64,000 bases of DNA from Stereum hirsutum FP-91666 SS1 (taxonomy: Eukaryota; Basidiomycota; Agaricomycetes; Russulales; Stereaceae): positions 1-64,000 of the forward strand of contig NW_006763142.1 in assembly GCF_000264905.1 (NCBI RefSeq). Reading direction: 5' to 3'. This document shows positions 45,040-57,754 of the stretch, piece by piece. The position numbers were made by a program, and so were the translations under genes. The notes below the pieces were generated by a model. The model worked only from the letters and a program-made list of their open reading frames with translations. It had not been told where the DNA came from and searched no databases. The stretch's first letter is position 1, and every line of letters starts with the position of its first letter.

Positions 45040-45314
45040 CTGTACCTTACTACCTTTTCAACCAATTGTTCATCAAAAATGTACATCACCCATCAGTTTT
45101 GCCCGGGTCACGGTTCAGAAACTATGTGTGAGTGTGACAGGACCCGTAAATAGTTCAAAAAACAACGTAGGTGATTGCAAAAATGATCATTTTGCACAAG
45201 TGCCTGCTGAGGTCACTGTTCGCTCACCATGCATTATGTGTAAGGTCACACAGGATTTTGTTCGGTTCATCAGCTCAGAGAATGTGTAACAAACATTTGG
45301 TTGAAAAAGTACAG
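45040..45314. mobile_element. mariner-type MITE, 275 bp
   Basis: Diverged sister of 44422-44688 only 350 bp away. Left end CTGTACCTTACTACC has decayed; right end (rc) CTGTACTTTTTCAACC. TA flanks. Confidence 0.82.
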
Positions 45315-45575
45315 TATTGGTCTATTGATGTCTATCGTAGAGCCAGTAGAGTGCAGTGGCTTTACTGATGTGGCCACTTCCAAGACCAGTGGCTACCTTA
45401 CATACAAAAGTTCCAATTCCATATACCTTTCAAAGGCATTGTCAAAGACCAGAAATCATAAATTGAGTCCAAATAAGGCTTAGGGAACATGCATCGGTTC
45501 TTCCACAATAGTCATGAGTATCCATACCTAGAAATAACAACAATATAACTACATAGTCCATTTCGTATATCTAAT

Positions 45576-48170
45576 CTAGGCACTAGCATCAGCACCCATC
45601 GGTGACTGTAGACTCTGCATTGACACTTGTGGAGCGGCGACAGCATACATCTGCGGTACAGGGGCATAAGGCCAACCTGCAGGCCTTGCCTGGCTGGCAC
45701 TCCCGCCCTGCATCCAGGGTAGACCATGGCCCATATCAGAGTACGGCGCAGCAGTAGAAGTCGACAGCGATGCCTGTGATCCTGCCGGTCTGGGTGTATA
45801 AGGTTGCGAGTAGCTACGAGAAAGAGAGACACGACGACTAGCTGCAGTGGTCGGCCGGTGCTCGTGGGGGGTCATCGGCCTCTGTGAAACAGTGTCAGTT
45901 GTCACAGGCATCGTAAAGTAATGCGAGACTTGAGGACGACTAGTATCAGTACCCGAAGTGGCAAGAGTCGACGGCCCTGGTGCCAGCGTCAGCACCGACG
46001 TCATGCTCATTGCTCTTCCGTACGTGGTACGAGTACTATCTCCCTCGCCAGTATGTCCGTTTCCGTTGTTGATCCCTCGTGGATACGGGGGAAAGTTTAC
46101 TAGATGTGGTATGATAGAACCGACGCCCTGGGAAGAAACCGTCCCCCATGAATCGATGCTATCGTGTGGCGAGCGAATGTGCTGTGGCGCAGAGACGGGC
46201 GGATGCTGCGTTGGGGGACGGGAAGGATACGAGCGTGTTGTAGGTGCGGCGGCAGCGTCGTAAGAGGAGAATGGAAGAGGAGAATGTGCTCGACGCGGAG
46301 TGGGTGCATCAAGCAGACCCAGGCTATTGTCGTATGACTCGGTATTAGAGGTAGAAGGCCCTGTGCGCGAGGGCCCAGCCTGCGAAGGTCCAGCGATCAT
46401 GTTGACGCCAGTCGAGGAACTGCCTAGTCCAGAAACTCCCGTCTCCGCCGCTCTGAAGTCCGCCATCGAAGATGAGAACGCGCGTATACCCAAAGCATTG
46501 CCCGAGGTCGGCATATGACCCTGTACCACTTCGTCCATGTCCCGTTCCAGGCGCCGCGCTCGAGCCTTCTCCCGATGCTTGCGCTTCCTCTCCTCCCGCT
46601 CATGCTCTGTCTCGCCCTCGTGACGATGCCTTCGTCGTTCCCCATTTTCAGCATGTCTACCACGAGATCTTGATCGTGGTCGAGGAGTAGGACTGTCTGG
46701 CCGATAGTCAAATTCGTCAACCTCCAACCGAGATGGACGGGATGGGTGGACGCCTTCGGGATTCCGAGCACCGGGCATAAAGGCAGCACCACCTGAAGGC
46801 TAAGTGAAAGGAAACCCAGTTAGGAAAAGTTGAGATATCATGTACTGATAACCGAAAATTTACTCTTGGTTGGGGCTGCCCAATGGGCGGGATGTCAGTA
46901 AGGGTATACGCTGAACTTGTCCATTGATCGATCAGTTCCTCTCGTGTTGACTCCTCTCCAGGATACGTCGTAGGCTGAGGCGGCCGCGGAAGGGGATTGG
47001 TGTTGTGGCCCGTGGTGCTCTGATACTCGTCGGAGGAAGATGCAGTGTAGATGGAATTGACATACGCCTCCGGGGGAGTGGGCGTTTTTGTGGGTTCTGG
47101 AGGAGCTCCTGTTTCTCGAATGATGCGGGCGCGGAGTTGTTCAGATTCGTTCGGAAAATTATCGTTCCAATACGCAAGTTGTGCTTGGCATAGACTGAGC
47201 TGATACGTAGCACAACGTTAGTCCTGAATAAGCTTGTATCGCACAAGAGAGCGATAGTACCTGTCTGTCGAACAAAGTGAAGCGGTGTTCATCATCCTCG
47301 GTTGATAAACAACTGGGAAAGCCGCTGAACAAGAGCTACGTACTTGGACATATTTTCCTCGATGACTTTGGCAAGACGCTTGTACTCGACGTGCTCGGCA
47401 TAGCGCCGCTCAAGCTTCGCCTGAAGGTCCCGCGATTTCTGTTTTTCCTCCCGACGCTTCGACTGCAGGTCCTTGAACCGTTCGAGGGTTGAAAGTGCTG
47501 CTTGCAGTGCGGGATACTGGCAGTATTGAATGCGAGTCAGTTATTCTCACTTGACGTTCAGATGAAAAGAGTTATGTGGCGGACGACGCCACCCGTCGAG
47601 GAAGACAATACGGTGCGCGATACAGCACTCCTGAAAGTTCGCAGTTTCCCCGTAATGGAAGGAAACAACAGGAGTCTCGGGAGCGTTGTACACGCACACG
47701 ACCGATTGCTGCATCGCGCACAGAAAGACTGGAAGATAAACACACCGTGTCCGGAGATCTACCCTCGAGCCATATCTGAGCATCTCTCGCCACATCCATC
47801 CAATCGTCGTTATTGGACTGCCCAGCCGATACAAGGGCGATCTGTTCCAACCATTTCGTTACGTCCCGGGCGGTTTCGTTCTCCGGCGATTCTGTGGGAC
47901 GATCGACATGCAGTCGCTTGATACGATCTGGGTTATATCCCCGGCGGCAGAGCGGGCAGTTGCTGGGGGTGGTCTTCTGTAGACAGCTGAAAGTAACACG
48001 CTGTGCGTGAGCCATGTCGAAATTCGAGGTCCAAATGATAACTCGACGTACTCCTGGCAGAAGGTATGGCCACAGGGTATAGCCCAAGGTGTCTTCCCGT
48101 CAGGAGGCGGCAAGAGATTGTACGTCTCAAGACACACGTCGCAGGTCGATTGACTATGTACAAGAAGCAT
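45576..48170 (-). CDS. RING-finger protein, probable E3 ubiquitin ligase
   Basis: Multi-exon gene on minus. Exon 1 (from ATG 48170) encodes CDVCLETY and IPCGHTFC. After an intron (donor gtacgtcg near 48043, acceptor tttcag) the frame continues QDCLQKTTPSNCPLCRRGY, completing a C3HC4 RING at residues about 10-62. A middle part with introns has a coiled coil (TLERFKDLQSKRREEKQKSRDLQAKLERRYAEH) near 47480-47350. The C-terminal exon (46790 to stop 45576, about 400 residues) is basic then Ser/Thr/Pro-rich, with RSRSRGRHAENGERRRHRH and EREERKRKHREKARARR. RING proteins of this layout usually recruit E2 enzymes; substrate unknown. Central exon borders are approximate. Confidence 0.75.
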
Positions 48171-48789
48171 GACAGCGGTTCGCTAGGTCGCGTCGAGCTC
48201 GATGCCCGTCAGCAAGACATATAACGGGGAGAAGATGGGAAGAGAAAGCACAGCAGGAGAGAGCGAGGCGAGACAGATCATGGACGCTTGCCGCATGTCC
48301 TGTCCTTTTACGTACGCTCGCACGGATTTGGCACTTCGGAGACAAGAACAAACACGGAACGGGCCAAGCGTCCGGTCTTGGTAAAAGCAACCAAGAACGG
48401 CCAAAACAATAGTGGCGGAATCCACCTCTGATTGTACCAACAATTTTATGGAGGGCTTCCGTAAGTCCTAACGATACGGCACGCCCAAAGGGGGACAGAT
48501 ACTCAGTGGTTTGAGATGATCATGCAATAAAATGGTGTCCACTGGATGAATACAATTATACTTACAATGAATGCGATCGTGACATGGAGAACGGTCCTAG
48601 CTAGTACATACACACCGGAAGCAAAATAGAAAATCACAGTACGGAATTTTTGGATCCCAGGCAAAACAATAGCACAGAAAGCATAGGAGGACAAAAGAAA
48701 AACAGCTGGTATCCCCAACAACGATCCTCAGAGTAAAATACAAGACAGACCACATGCTACTGCGGCAAAAGACATTCACAGTCACGTCT

Positions 48790-51700
48790 TCACCATCTCT
48801 GAACGGCAGGGCTGTTCGGCGGTGTGAACACAGGCACGTCGGTTGTCAACTTTGAGAGCGCGCTCTTTCCACCCATGGCATGAGCAACCCTTGGTCTCGG
48901 TGACGAGATCCTGGCCGGCACTGTATGAGTAAGCTCAGAGCGAGCTCGTATGTTCTTCATGAGACTATTGCAGAGAACGTCAGCATATTGAACAGAGATT
49001 ATGATTGGGGACAGTGAAAGATGACCACTTACCCGTCTCCCGGGTCTGCCCTCCTCTCTACCTTCACCTCTTCTTTCTTCTGTCCACGATCACCGCGGCT
49101 TACGTCCTCCACCTCCGCCACTGAATCAAAACTCTTCGGGAACAACGGACCCCCAAGCCTCCACGAATATCCTTCATAGCCCGGCGCGCCCGTCAACATG
49201 TGCGCCACATTCACTGTATTCCTCCTCATCGCACGAGGTCTCGCAACAGTCCCATCGGCTCGCATACCTCCGCCTTCCTTTGCGTCGATAGAATGAACAG
49301 AAGTTCCGGCATGCCTGCCGATCAAAGCAGATGGACTGAGCAAGCTAACGGGTGGCGGCGTCTTGGACGCGACGGCGCCTGGCATAGGCGAGTCTGCGGG
49401 TTGCACGGACACGAGGGCGGAAGGTACGAGATGGGATGGAAGCTTGTTTGTGGCGAAGGTGAGGCCGAAGTATGGTCCGTGTCCACGGTCGTGATGAGAC
49501 TGATACGGCATAGAGTCCGTTCCACGAGTGGCGGTAGCAGCAGGGAGGTTCGTATCCGAGAGCGATTGTTGTATATTGTGTGTCGGAGGGGAAAGTAAGG
49601 CCGTCGACGGCGAAGATCTCGCAGCCCAACTCTCCTTTAACTTCTCCAAGTCCTGTTTATTTGGCCTCGCGCCCATCGTGGTTTCCGTCTGCTCACGATG
49701 TTCTTGTCCATGGGCCGATCCAACCTCCGTACCGCGGGAAGGAGGGTCCGCTGAACCCCGCACTGAATGCTCAAGATCCTCCGAATCCTCACTCTCGTCC
49801 TCGCTTTCCCCAATCGCCTCCATATGACTCGTACTCCCCGTCGTACTCCCACTCCAACTCAACCCCGAGTCGACGCCCACGCCTGAACCGGATCCAGAAA
49901 CCGATCCCGACCCAGATTCCGAACTCGTAAAACTCGACCCACTATCCGACCTCGGCCTGAATGCTCCAATCCCACCAGGACCAACGCTCAAGTAATCGCT
50001 AGGCATGCTCGCCTCATGGTGATGAGTAGGCTGTATGAACACGCCCTGCTCGTTCCGCTCCAAAGTCGTCGACATCTCGTGGGGATGAGGAAACGGCGTA
50101 TGCACCTCTGGCTTGGGATTCAATCCTTCTGGATCATGGTGGCCATGCGCGTACGGGTGTACGAACGGCTCGTACCCGATCGGCTCGATATCAAGTTGGA
50201 AGTAATTCGTGAGCGTGTCCAAGTCGTCTTCAAGACCCGCCAGATGACGCGGAGACCTGTGGAGGCCTGTGGCTGATTCCTCCTTCGTCTTCTTCATCTT
50301 CTTTTCCTCGCGATTGTGGTAATGATGATGATGCGGGCGTGGGTGCTCGTTTACATTCTCGTCATGCTCGACGGCCGTGGTCGTAGGCAGATCTCCAAAA
50401 TGAGCCTTGGGACCTGCCCTGCGCGCCCTCGGCTCCACATAAGCCGAAGAATGCAGAACCGACGAGATCGTCCTCGTCTCATCGGTACCAGGTATCGTCG
50501 TCCTCGGTGTCGCGGCCCCGGAGCGTATCTTTGGCGTCGCAGCCCCGGAGGAGGAAATCTTGGGTGTGGCCCCTCCAGAGCGTAAAGCCGACTTTGGCGT
50601 CGCACCTCCAGACGAAGATCGCAACGCGGAGGCTCTCCCACCTTTCAAAGGCCTAACTTCCGTCTCATCCGACTTACTCCTCTTCACCTCCGGCGGATTT
50701 CCCACTTCGACTTCTTCCTCCATCTCGTCATCTGCCAACGCCTCTTCCTCCCCGACCGTGACGTCCCTCTTCAAAACGACATCCTCCCCTTCCTCTAACG
50801 GCACGCCCAAGGCCCCCATCAGAACCACACAAATCTTCTCCGTCCTCTCCATCACGCATCTTCGGATCCTCCTCACCCACTCCCGATCGTCAGCCTGCGA
50901 GCGCGGGACCGTACACATCCACTCCAGCAAAGTCGGGAATGACCACGTCTGTGGGTGATCGAACCGTCTCCACGCTCTCAGTCTCTCCTCTTCCTCCTGC
51001 GCCTCCTTATCACCCGCTTGCTCCTCCTCTCCCAATCCTCCACCGAAAGTCGATCCACGATCCGACGCCCTCAATGGAGTGGGCGCCACGATCTCCTTCA
51101 ATGGGGGATCACTCGTCAAAGCCTTCACCAATGTCGGGCTCGGCCTCGGCAAGGTCTCTCTCATTTCGCTCGCCGCGAACGCAGCGGACGTCGGCGAGAA
51201 CTCTCTTTCGGGGTGATCGCGCGGTAGGCGGAGATGGTTCGGGAAGGCTTGTTCGAGGAGGGCGATTAGGCGGTCGGTCGGTTGGGAGGCGAGGAATTGG
51301 GTTACCTAGATAGAGTGGTGTCAGTATTCGATTATTCATGGCAGGAAGAGGATATCAATAAAGAGAAAAAGCTGAAAGTATTCAGGAAAGAAAAGAAAAC
51401 GCACCTCCTTCGGACGATCAACAAACGGTAAAAACTCCCCCTCCCCCATCGGCAAGAAATTCGCCGGCTGAACCTCTAATTCCTCAACCTCCTCCTCTCC
51501 ACTCTCACTCAAACTCGTCGTACTTCCCGACCTTCCTCCCCCATGTACGCCCAAAGTCTTCGGATCAGGCTTCAACGACGCCTTCGCAAGCTCAAGAACT
51601 TGCTGCGGCGTCAACGGCGCCTCCCTCCCATACCCAATCATCCCACCATACCCGATGCCATAGCCACCGCCATAAACGAACCCAGAGCCATACTTCTGCG

Positions 51701-52199
51701 CGATCCTGTACGGGTTCTGTGTGCTGATCGACGCCGAACGACGACGTGCACCATCTGTCGGGGATGGTGACGAATAAGCCTGCAATGAATTCTCAGACGC
51801 CACATCGTCGGAATAAGAGCGCGCCGAAGACGAAGATCTCGAGCGCGATAGTCCCTGCGGAAGGGGAACAGGGGCCTCTCCTGGATGTGACGCGAACGAC
51901 GCACTCGCGAACGAAACCCTCCTCGATCGGTTCTGGGTCAACGACCGACTGTGTACGAGTCCTGGATCCGGTGGGCGATTAGAAAGAGGGATTGACGCTG
52001 CGGGATCGGGGTTGTGAGTGCCGTTGTGTGGAGGGATGACGCGGACGATGGAGAGACGGCTTGTCATTTCTCTCTCGCTATCGGGGGTGGAGGAGATATG
52101 AGTAGGATCGCGGTCTGTCAGGATGTTGAAGGGATCTCGAGCTGCGGCAGAGCCGCGACGATGAGTGAGTGTACGGCCTCGGGGAGGGGGGAGAGCCAT
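48790..52199 (-). CDS. large disordered protein with conserved central block
   Basis: Three exons: 52199-51405, 51305-49033 and 48964-48790, which join in phase to 1080 residues (stop TGA at 48790). I chose ATG 52199 (MALPPPRGRTLTHRRG); an in-frame ATG lies 66 bp upstream at 52265. The N-terminus is Ser/Arg-rich, then Gly/Tyr-rich (GGGYGIGYGGMIGYG). Around the first intron is the most globular part (GEFLPFVDRPKEVTQFLASQPTDRLIALLEQAFPNHLR), continued by HPQTWSFPTLLEWMCTV and WVRRIRRCVMERTEKICVVLMGALG. The remainder is acidic, His- and Ser-rich and repetitive (three 'SGGATPK'-like units). The family is not recognised; a regulatory or scaffold role is only a guess. Confidence 0.75.
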
Positions 52200-53494
52200 G
52201 TTGGAAGGTAGCAGGTGATGAGGAGTCGTATCCGGGTGTTGAGCTCGAAGCGGAGAATGTAGCACTATTTACTGTCGACGGTTGGTGGTGGTGGTGAGGT
52301 AAACAATGAGCAATGGGCAAGCAGAGAAGGAGGATGTTAATGCTTCGAAACCGTGGACCTGCACGAAAGGGTTTATAGTGGTTCGCAGGTCGTCCGCCTG
52401 ACTGCTCTACGTCAGCTATGACTACAGTGCTTGGACGTGGACTCGACCGGGCCTACAGTACCACCTTGGGCAGATCGAAAGAGAATGCTTGGTGTGACGT
52501 GGGGCCTGTGAAAGGGTTGATGGAGATGGTATGGAGAGCGTGAGCACGAGTTGAGACGGCCGGGAAAGGACGGGTATGCAAGTTCGAGAATAGGGGCAAC
52601 GAGTGGACAGTCACGAGGTATGGGCAGTAGGCTGGTCTAGATTCGCCGTCGAGAAAACGAGTGCGGTATGTTCCTCTTCGAGCTCTTGATAAGGTAAGGT
52701 AGAAAGGATTGCGTTGTTACATAGACCACCACAGACAGAGACGGCCAAGTATAGGAAGCTGGCCTGAGACTCCATTGAGTCCAAATTCAGCTTGTGTTTC
52801 AGTGTTTTACATTCACACAGAAACTGTGTGGCACTGATTATTCCAAGGTTGTTCAACCCGGGGACCAATTCCCGAGAAAATAGAGGGCCAGAGCCATGCT
52901 GTCTTGATGCTGCCCATGCATGTGAGTATAAAATGGATGCGGGCTGACAGGCTGAGTGGTGCTGAGAGTGGACGTCGCTATGTTTCATGAGCCGCTGGGT
53001 CTTCTGTTCAGTTTCCTTCAATTGAAGTGCTGGAGTGGATAGAAAGTACGTCGTTTGAGACGAGGATGATCGGGAATACGAAGGAACACGCCGCTGCTTG
53101 TCGACGTTCGCGAAATACTTTATGTATTGTTTTTTTTGTCAGATTTGGTGGAAAAGCAGGTGAAATGACGCCACGTGCCGCTGTCAATGTGGCACTTTTA
53201 GGAGGTTCGAATCATGACAAAGCCGCTTCAACCACCTCGACGTTCTTCTCTACTTATCGATATCTCTCGCCAGGTAAGTATTCTCGTTCTCATCCTTCTC
53301 CTCATCTCTATACTCGTCTGTGTCCATTGCGCACCGTTGGAGAGAGGAAGCGCCTGCGGGCGGTGTGCAGCTCTCTTGTTGTGGAGTCGAGGGTGTGTGA
53401 TGACGATGACGTCGATCGCAGGAGCAGTAATTAAAGAGCCTGCTTGCTTCCTCCTCCCAAAAATTCAACACTCGCTCCTCATCCGCTTACCGCC
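52200..53494. promoter_or_regulatory. divergent intergenic region
   Basis: About 1.3 kb between two divergently transcribed genes, so it should hold both promoters. CT-rich runs occur before 53495 (around 53280-53310 and 53440-53470), typical of fungal promoters. An ORF of 136 codons on minus (53021-52611) has no recognisable features and is left out. Confidence 0.45.
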
Positions 53495-55298
53495 ATGAAT
53501 CCCTTCCGTTCGCATAGACAGCCTCCATCGACAGGCGAGAAACCGTCGATCCAAGTCTCACCGTCGCAAGCTTCTTCGAACCGCACCTCGGCGGTCCCTA
53601 CAACCTCACCTCAGCCTCCACCATACACAGAGGAGGTCAAGTCCACCGCACAGCAGTATGATACTCACGACGCACACCCTTTCGTACCCCCGCTCCCGTA
53701 CAGCCTCCATACCAACAACCGCATTCGGACAATATGCTTCACCTTTGCCCTCTGCTTCCTCGAAGCGGGCTTACTCCCCCTCATCCTTTTCTACGCACTC
53801 AAGTGGGGTGCTCATCTGAGCATTACCATAAATCTTGCCATCATCACTAGTGTCATTGGGACGTTCAGTGGCTACCGGTACGTTCTTCACTCTTTCCGAC
53901 TGTCAATCATAGCTGACGCCACTACTACACAGGTTTTCCATACGGCTATGGTGGCTTTGGTTCAGCAAAGAAGGCCATGAAAGACGGGTGATTGGAAGTG
54001 GCCGATGGGGCGTGGACACGTTTCAGTACATATCTCACAATTTACAACTTTGGAAATCCATTGACCACCCCCAACAGAATCGCCGCCAGCATAGGCATGG
54101 CCGCCTTCTTCATTCCTCTCATCATCGGTTCATCCGTGTATGTCTCTATTCCTTCCTCCTTCCTCCTAACTTCTAAACCTACTCAACCTACTCCTCGCCA
54201 CACAGCTCTCCCGCCTCCCCACACATCACCTCCCTAGCCCTGCCCCTCCTCGCCCTAGTATTCTGCATCCCCCTCCTCCTAACCTCCCTCCTCCCCCACA
54301 AAATCCGCGTTCCCTTCCGCATGTCCTCCCTTCCCCCAATGGCTCCCCTCCCTCCCTTCGCCTTCACCCTCATCGAAGACGTCGTCGCCGTCGACGGTGG
54401 CGGCGGCACCTCTTTCCGCCGCGCCTGGGCCGAACGCTACCAAGCCTCCTACCTTATGCGCAAACTCATCCGCGACGTCTCTTTCGGCTGGGGAATCACC
54501 GGAACCGTCTTTGGCGGTGTCTGGACAGGAATCGTTATCCCTGATTTCGTGGCGGATGATGTGGCGGTGGGGATCGGGTATGGGTTGCCTTGGGGGTGGG
54601 CTTTGGTCATGACGGCGTGGACTGTATGGTACTCGAAACGTATGATCGCTAGGGAATATCGGTGCGTTTCTCTTTTCCCTTACGGTTCTATCACCGCAAT
54701 TCCCACCTGCACTCCACCTATCAACTCCATGTACTCCAAAACTCACATACTCATCATCCCATACGCAAATAGTGAATGGACTCCCGCCCCCTTCACCTCC
54801 CCCGACCCGACCCACAAACGCCCCACAGCCCACCGCGACATGTCCCTCCACGTCGTCGAACGCGTCATCGGTTCCGGACCTTCCGCCCGTCCCCCAATGG
54901 GTCTCCCTATGCACTCACACGACGAAGAACGGACCACATTACCCATGACGGGCGCGCATGCTCAGAACGTCATCGGCGCTGAGAAGGGAGTTCCGTTCAG
55001 TTCGCGTCAAGGTCAAGGCGGACCGATCAATTCGTCGAAATCGGTCCCTACGACGCATTCGCCGTCCTCTAACACAGGCAGCTCGGGGTCGGGATCGGGT
55101 GTGGGGATGGGGAGGATGAAGAGCGCGCCTGTGCAGGCTGAGTCGCCGGTACAGGGAGTGCCGATGCCGCCTGCTTCGCCTACTGGTCTTACGAGACCGA
55201 CGGCCGCAATGCGCAAGACGAGTTCGCATAAGCGGATGGCGATCGGGAAGAACAAGAGTGATGGGCATGAGAGGCTCGACTCTGAGGATGAGGCTTGA
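53495..55298 (+). CDS. conserved polytopic membrane protein, apparent 1-nt frameshift
   Basis: Four exons: 53495-53877, 53933-54137, 54206-54661 and 54773-55298. They total 1570 nt, one more than a multiple of three. The extra base lies near 54030: ahead of it the frame reads WFSKEGHERRVIGSGRWGVDTFQY, after it LTIYNFGNPLTTPNRIAAS. About six membrane segments are visible: ICFTFALCFLEAGLLPLILFY, SITINLAIITSVIGTF, MAAFFIPLIIGSSV, LALPLLALVFCIPLLLT, WGITGTVFGGVWTGIVI and GYGLPWGWALVMTAWTVWY. The N-terminal 65 residues are Pro/Ser-rich and the C-terminal 170 are disordered and basic. The layout resembles uncharacterised fungal membrane proteins. Whether the shift is real or an assembly error cannot be told. 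Confidence 0.75.
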
Positions 55299-55424
55299 GC
55301 GTACTGTTAATTATCTCGTCTCGTCTTGTCTTGGTCCCTGCTTTACTTCTTGTCGCTAGCTGCGTTGATCGGATTTTTCTTGTCTCTTTGTTTCGTGGAT
55401 CTCATATACGCACATGCATACAAT

Positions 55425-55665
55425 TCTCGCTGGCTCCATCGCATATACACGAAGTACTGTATCCCTTCCCTGTAAACCTCCTGCTGCTTGTTGCACTTTT
55501 CTGACGAGTAGCCCCCGGCTCGCTGTATTCCTTATGATATCCTACGACCCTGACCACGAATCTCGCTGTAGAAGTACCCTATTACCTATGTTTTTCTTTA
55601 TCGCTCGAATGGATGTGGTGTGGTATGTATGTGATTATTTTATCGTGCAATGATTGCTGCGAGCC
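55425..55665 (+). repeat. downstream-region duplicate, copy 1
   Basis: Shares an ordered series of words with 57755-58005 ('catatacacgaagtactgt', 'acgagta', 'cgctgtattc', 'ctatgtttttctttatcg', 'gatgtggtgtggtat'). Each copy lies just downstream of a plus-strand gene. Confidence 0.65.
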
Positions 55666-55676
55666 TGAGTAGGCCT

Positions 55677-55737
55677 GAGTGGCACAAGAACGAAGCACCG
55701 TGGGAATTGTGCACAATTCCAGAATGTGGCGCTCGTG
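55677..55737. repeat. short repeat, copy 1
   Basis: About 60 bp ('gtgggaattgtgcacaa', 'agaatgtggcgctcgtgac') recurs at about 59585-59646 in the same orientation with few changes. Origin unknown; possibly a MITE fragment. Confidence 0.7.
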
Positions 55738-56162
55738 ACACAGACACCTGCGATAAGATAAGATAAGATGATCGTTCCAACGTTCCAAAACGTTCAACCA
55801 TGATGTCTTTGTTCGTTCATCTTACCTCACTCCCTCTATGTATACCGTATTCACTCGCTCTCGCTCTCCTTCTGAAGAACTCACCCAGTTCGACTCTGAT
55901 TTAGATCACTCGTGGTGCTTGCTGACTTGGGACAACAGCCCATCTTGCGTTATCCAGCAAACCGCGTTGATTGATCACACCGTCACGGAAGACCTCATCA
56001 GTTCTTACCTGCCCGTTCTCTCACATATCGCATATAAAAGGCTTACCTGATCGCCTAGCATCTCCGCCTCGCTCATGTCTGGGGTCAGCGGGGGCTCCCG
56101 TTAAACCTTAACACCCCTGACAACATATTTTACTGTAAGAGCATCCCTTGGAGTCTGCCACA

Positions 56163-57526
56163 ATGCATGGTGTTGATCGCATTTCAGTACGTACAGACAT
56201 TATTCAGACCTTCAATGATGGCTACTGGGCTTTTCTGCCCAATCTAGATTTACTTAAACATATTCACGAAACTGTGATGCTTGAGCATCGACGCCGGAGT
56301 CCGCGCTGGACGAACTGGACCGAGGTATGTCTTTTCTGCTCTCTAGAACAATAATTCCTGATGTCCATATACAGGACTTTGTCAAAGTAACACGAGAGTT
56401 CCAATTTATTTCGATACGTTACTTTGAGGAACCAGTCTCCATCTTACACCGTCAGCACCCCGTCTATTACGACTATGCTGAGTATCGCGCGCCGTATGAC
56501 ACTATGCCACCACTCCGCTGCCACGTACACCCTTATCTAGCGATATTTAATACAGTCACTAAGCTGAACAGCAACCCCCTCCTGGCCATTCCCGAACCCC
56601 TTCACGAACCCATCAGGCTCGCTCGCCAGATCTACGATTCTTGGATGACCGCTCGGGTCCCATCTCTTGCAGGTCTTGTCCGAACTGCCGAACTGACAAA
56701 TTGCACACGAGCTGACGTTGATTCTTCCTCTCCCACCTCCTCCAACTCTTCAGCGCGGTATGTGCTACTCAGACCGCCACACCTTCAATCTCGCCCGCCT
56801 CCGACGTCCCATTCAGCACCGAACCGTCATAAATACTGCGATCCCAGGTTTTTCAGAGGGTTTTATCGCCGGCCCAAACGCGATCCCGGAGTCCCAGAAG
56901 AGTGCCTTGTTGGCGGATATGAAGGCAAAGAACAATATTTTGACGACCTCAGCCACGCGTCATCGTCCAATGAACCACTCGGACCTCCTGCGACTGGAAT
57001 TCAACACTGGTGGCCCGATGCTAGTGTCACCTCTTCCGATATCGAACGCCACCCGGCCGGGATTTTTTTCACGCGCAATAACTACAAAGAAGAATTCATA
57101 CGCAGGAAAGACATCGACATCAGCGAAGATTGCTCTTACTCTTATGAGTGTGAAGAAGACCAAATCTGCAGACACGATCCCGATGATACCACAGGTACAA
57201 ATGACGTGCAGGGAAGAGGAGAAGTTCATGGAGGATATCGCGGCCGTCGATATCGAGCATCGGAGACAGCATATAAAGCCAATGCCTCGAATCGTGAAGA
57301 ATGCCCTTGTTCTCAACAAGTACGCCGCGGAACCTTCCAAACAAATACCCCTCTCGTCGCATCAACTGTGGCGGCCGAATAGCCTGCATTTGTGGCCTAC
57401 CCGAACCTTGAAGCAACGAGCATTCGCCGTCGCAAAGGTGAGAAGTGGACGGGAAAGAAGCACTTCTCCGAATTCCCGGCTCTCATCCACAAGTCGCCAT
57501 TGAGCTACCGGACCCTCAGTCATTGA
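56163..57526 (+). CDS. unrecognised protein, about 4 exons
   Basis: Starts at ATG 56163 (MHGVDRISVRTDIIQTF). Intron 1 is 56325-56374, then DFVKVTREFQFISIRYFEEPVSI and LHEPIRLARQIYDSWMTARV. An inferred intron ends near 56753 (ctcttcag), followed by RGMCYSDRHTFNLARLRRPI, FSEGFIAGPNAIPESQKSAL and MPRIVKNALVLNK. A last intron (57317-57381, gtacgc…gaatag) leads to PAFVAYPNLEATSIRRRKGEK and HFSEFPALIHKSPLSYRTLSH with TGA at 57524. No known domain is seen. The second splice is the weakest; a different frame is also open from 56327 to 57382. Host-like codon use and intron style support a real gene. Confidence 0.55.
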
Positions 57527-57754
57527 GGCCAGCATATCCTGCGGGAACTTTGAAGATACTGACATTCCACTCTCGCCCTGTGTCCATCCAACCCAACAGA
57601 ATGCCCCTCAACGCATGCTCCTCTCTATTACTGTAGGTAATAAAGGTTATATCGAACTCGTCTGTGCGAGTGTACACAGACTACCAAGTATCCCACGGAG
57701 ATAAACAGCATTTTTTTCTGACTCGTCCATATCACCATTCGCTGACTCACTCCA

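Noticed and set aside
46300..46518. Plus-strand ORFs opposite the RING gene and the large disordered gene
   Set aside because: They are antisense shadows of GC-rich coding exons.
52611..53021. 136-codon gene between divergent genes
   Set aside because: No recognisable features, and it overlaps the shared promoter region.
53195..53225. B-box-like 'ggttcgaatcatgac'
   Set aside because: No matching A box or cloverleaf upstream, and it lies in a promoter region of a protein gene.
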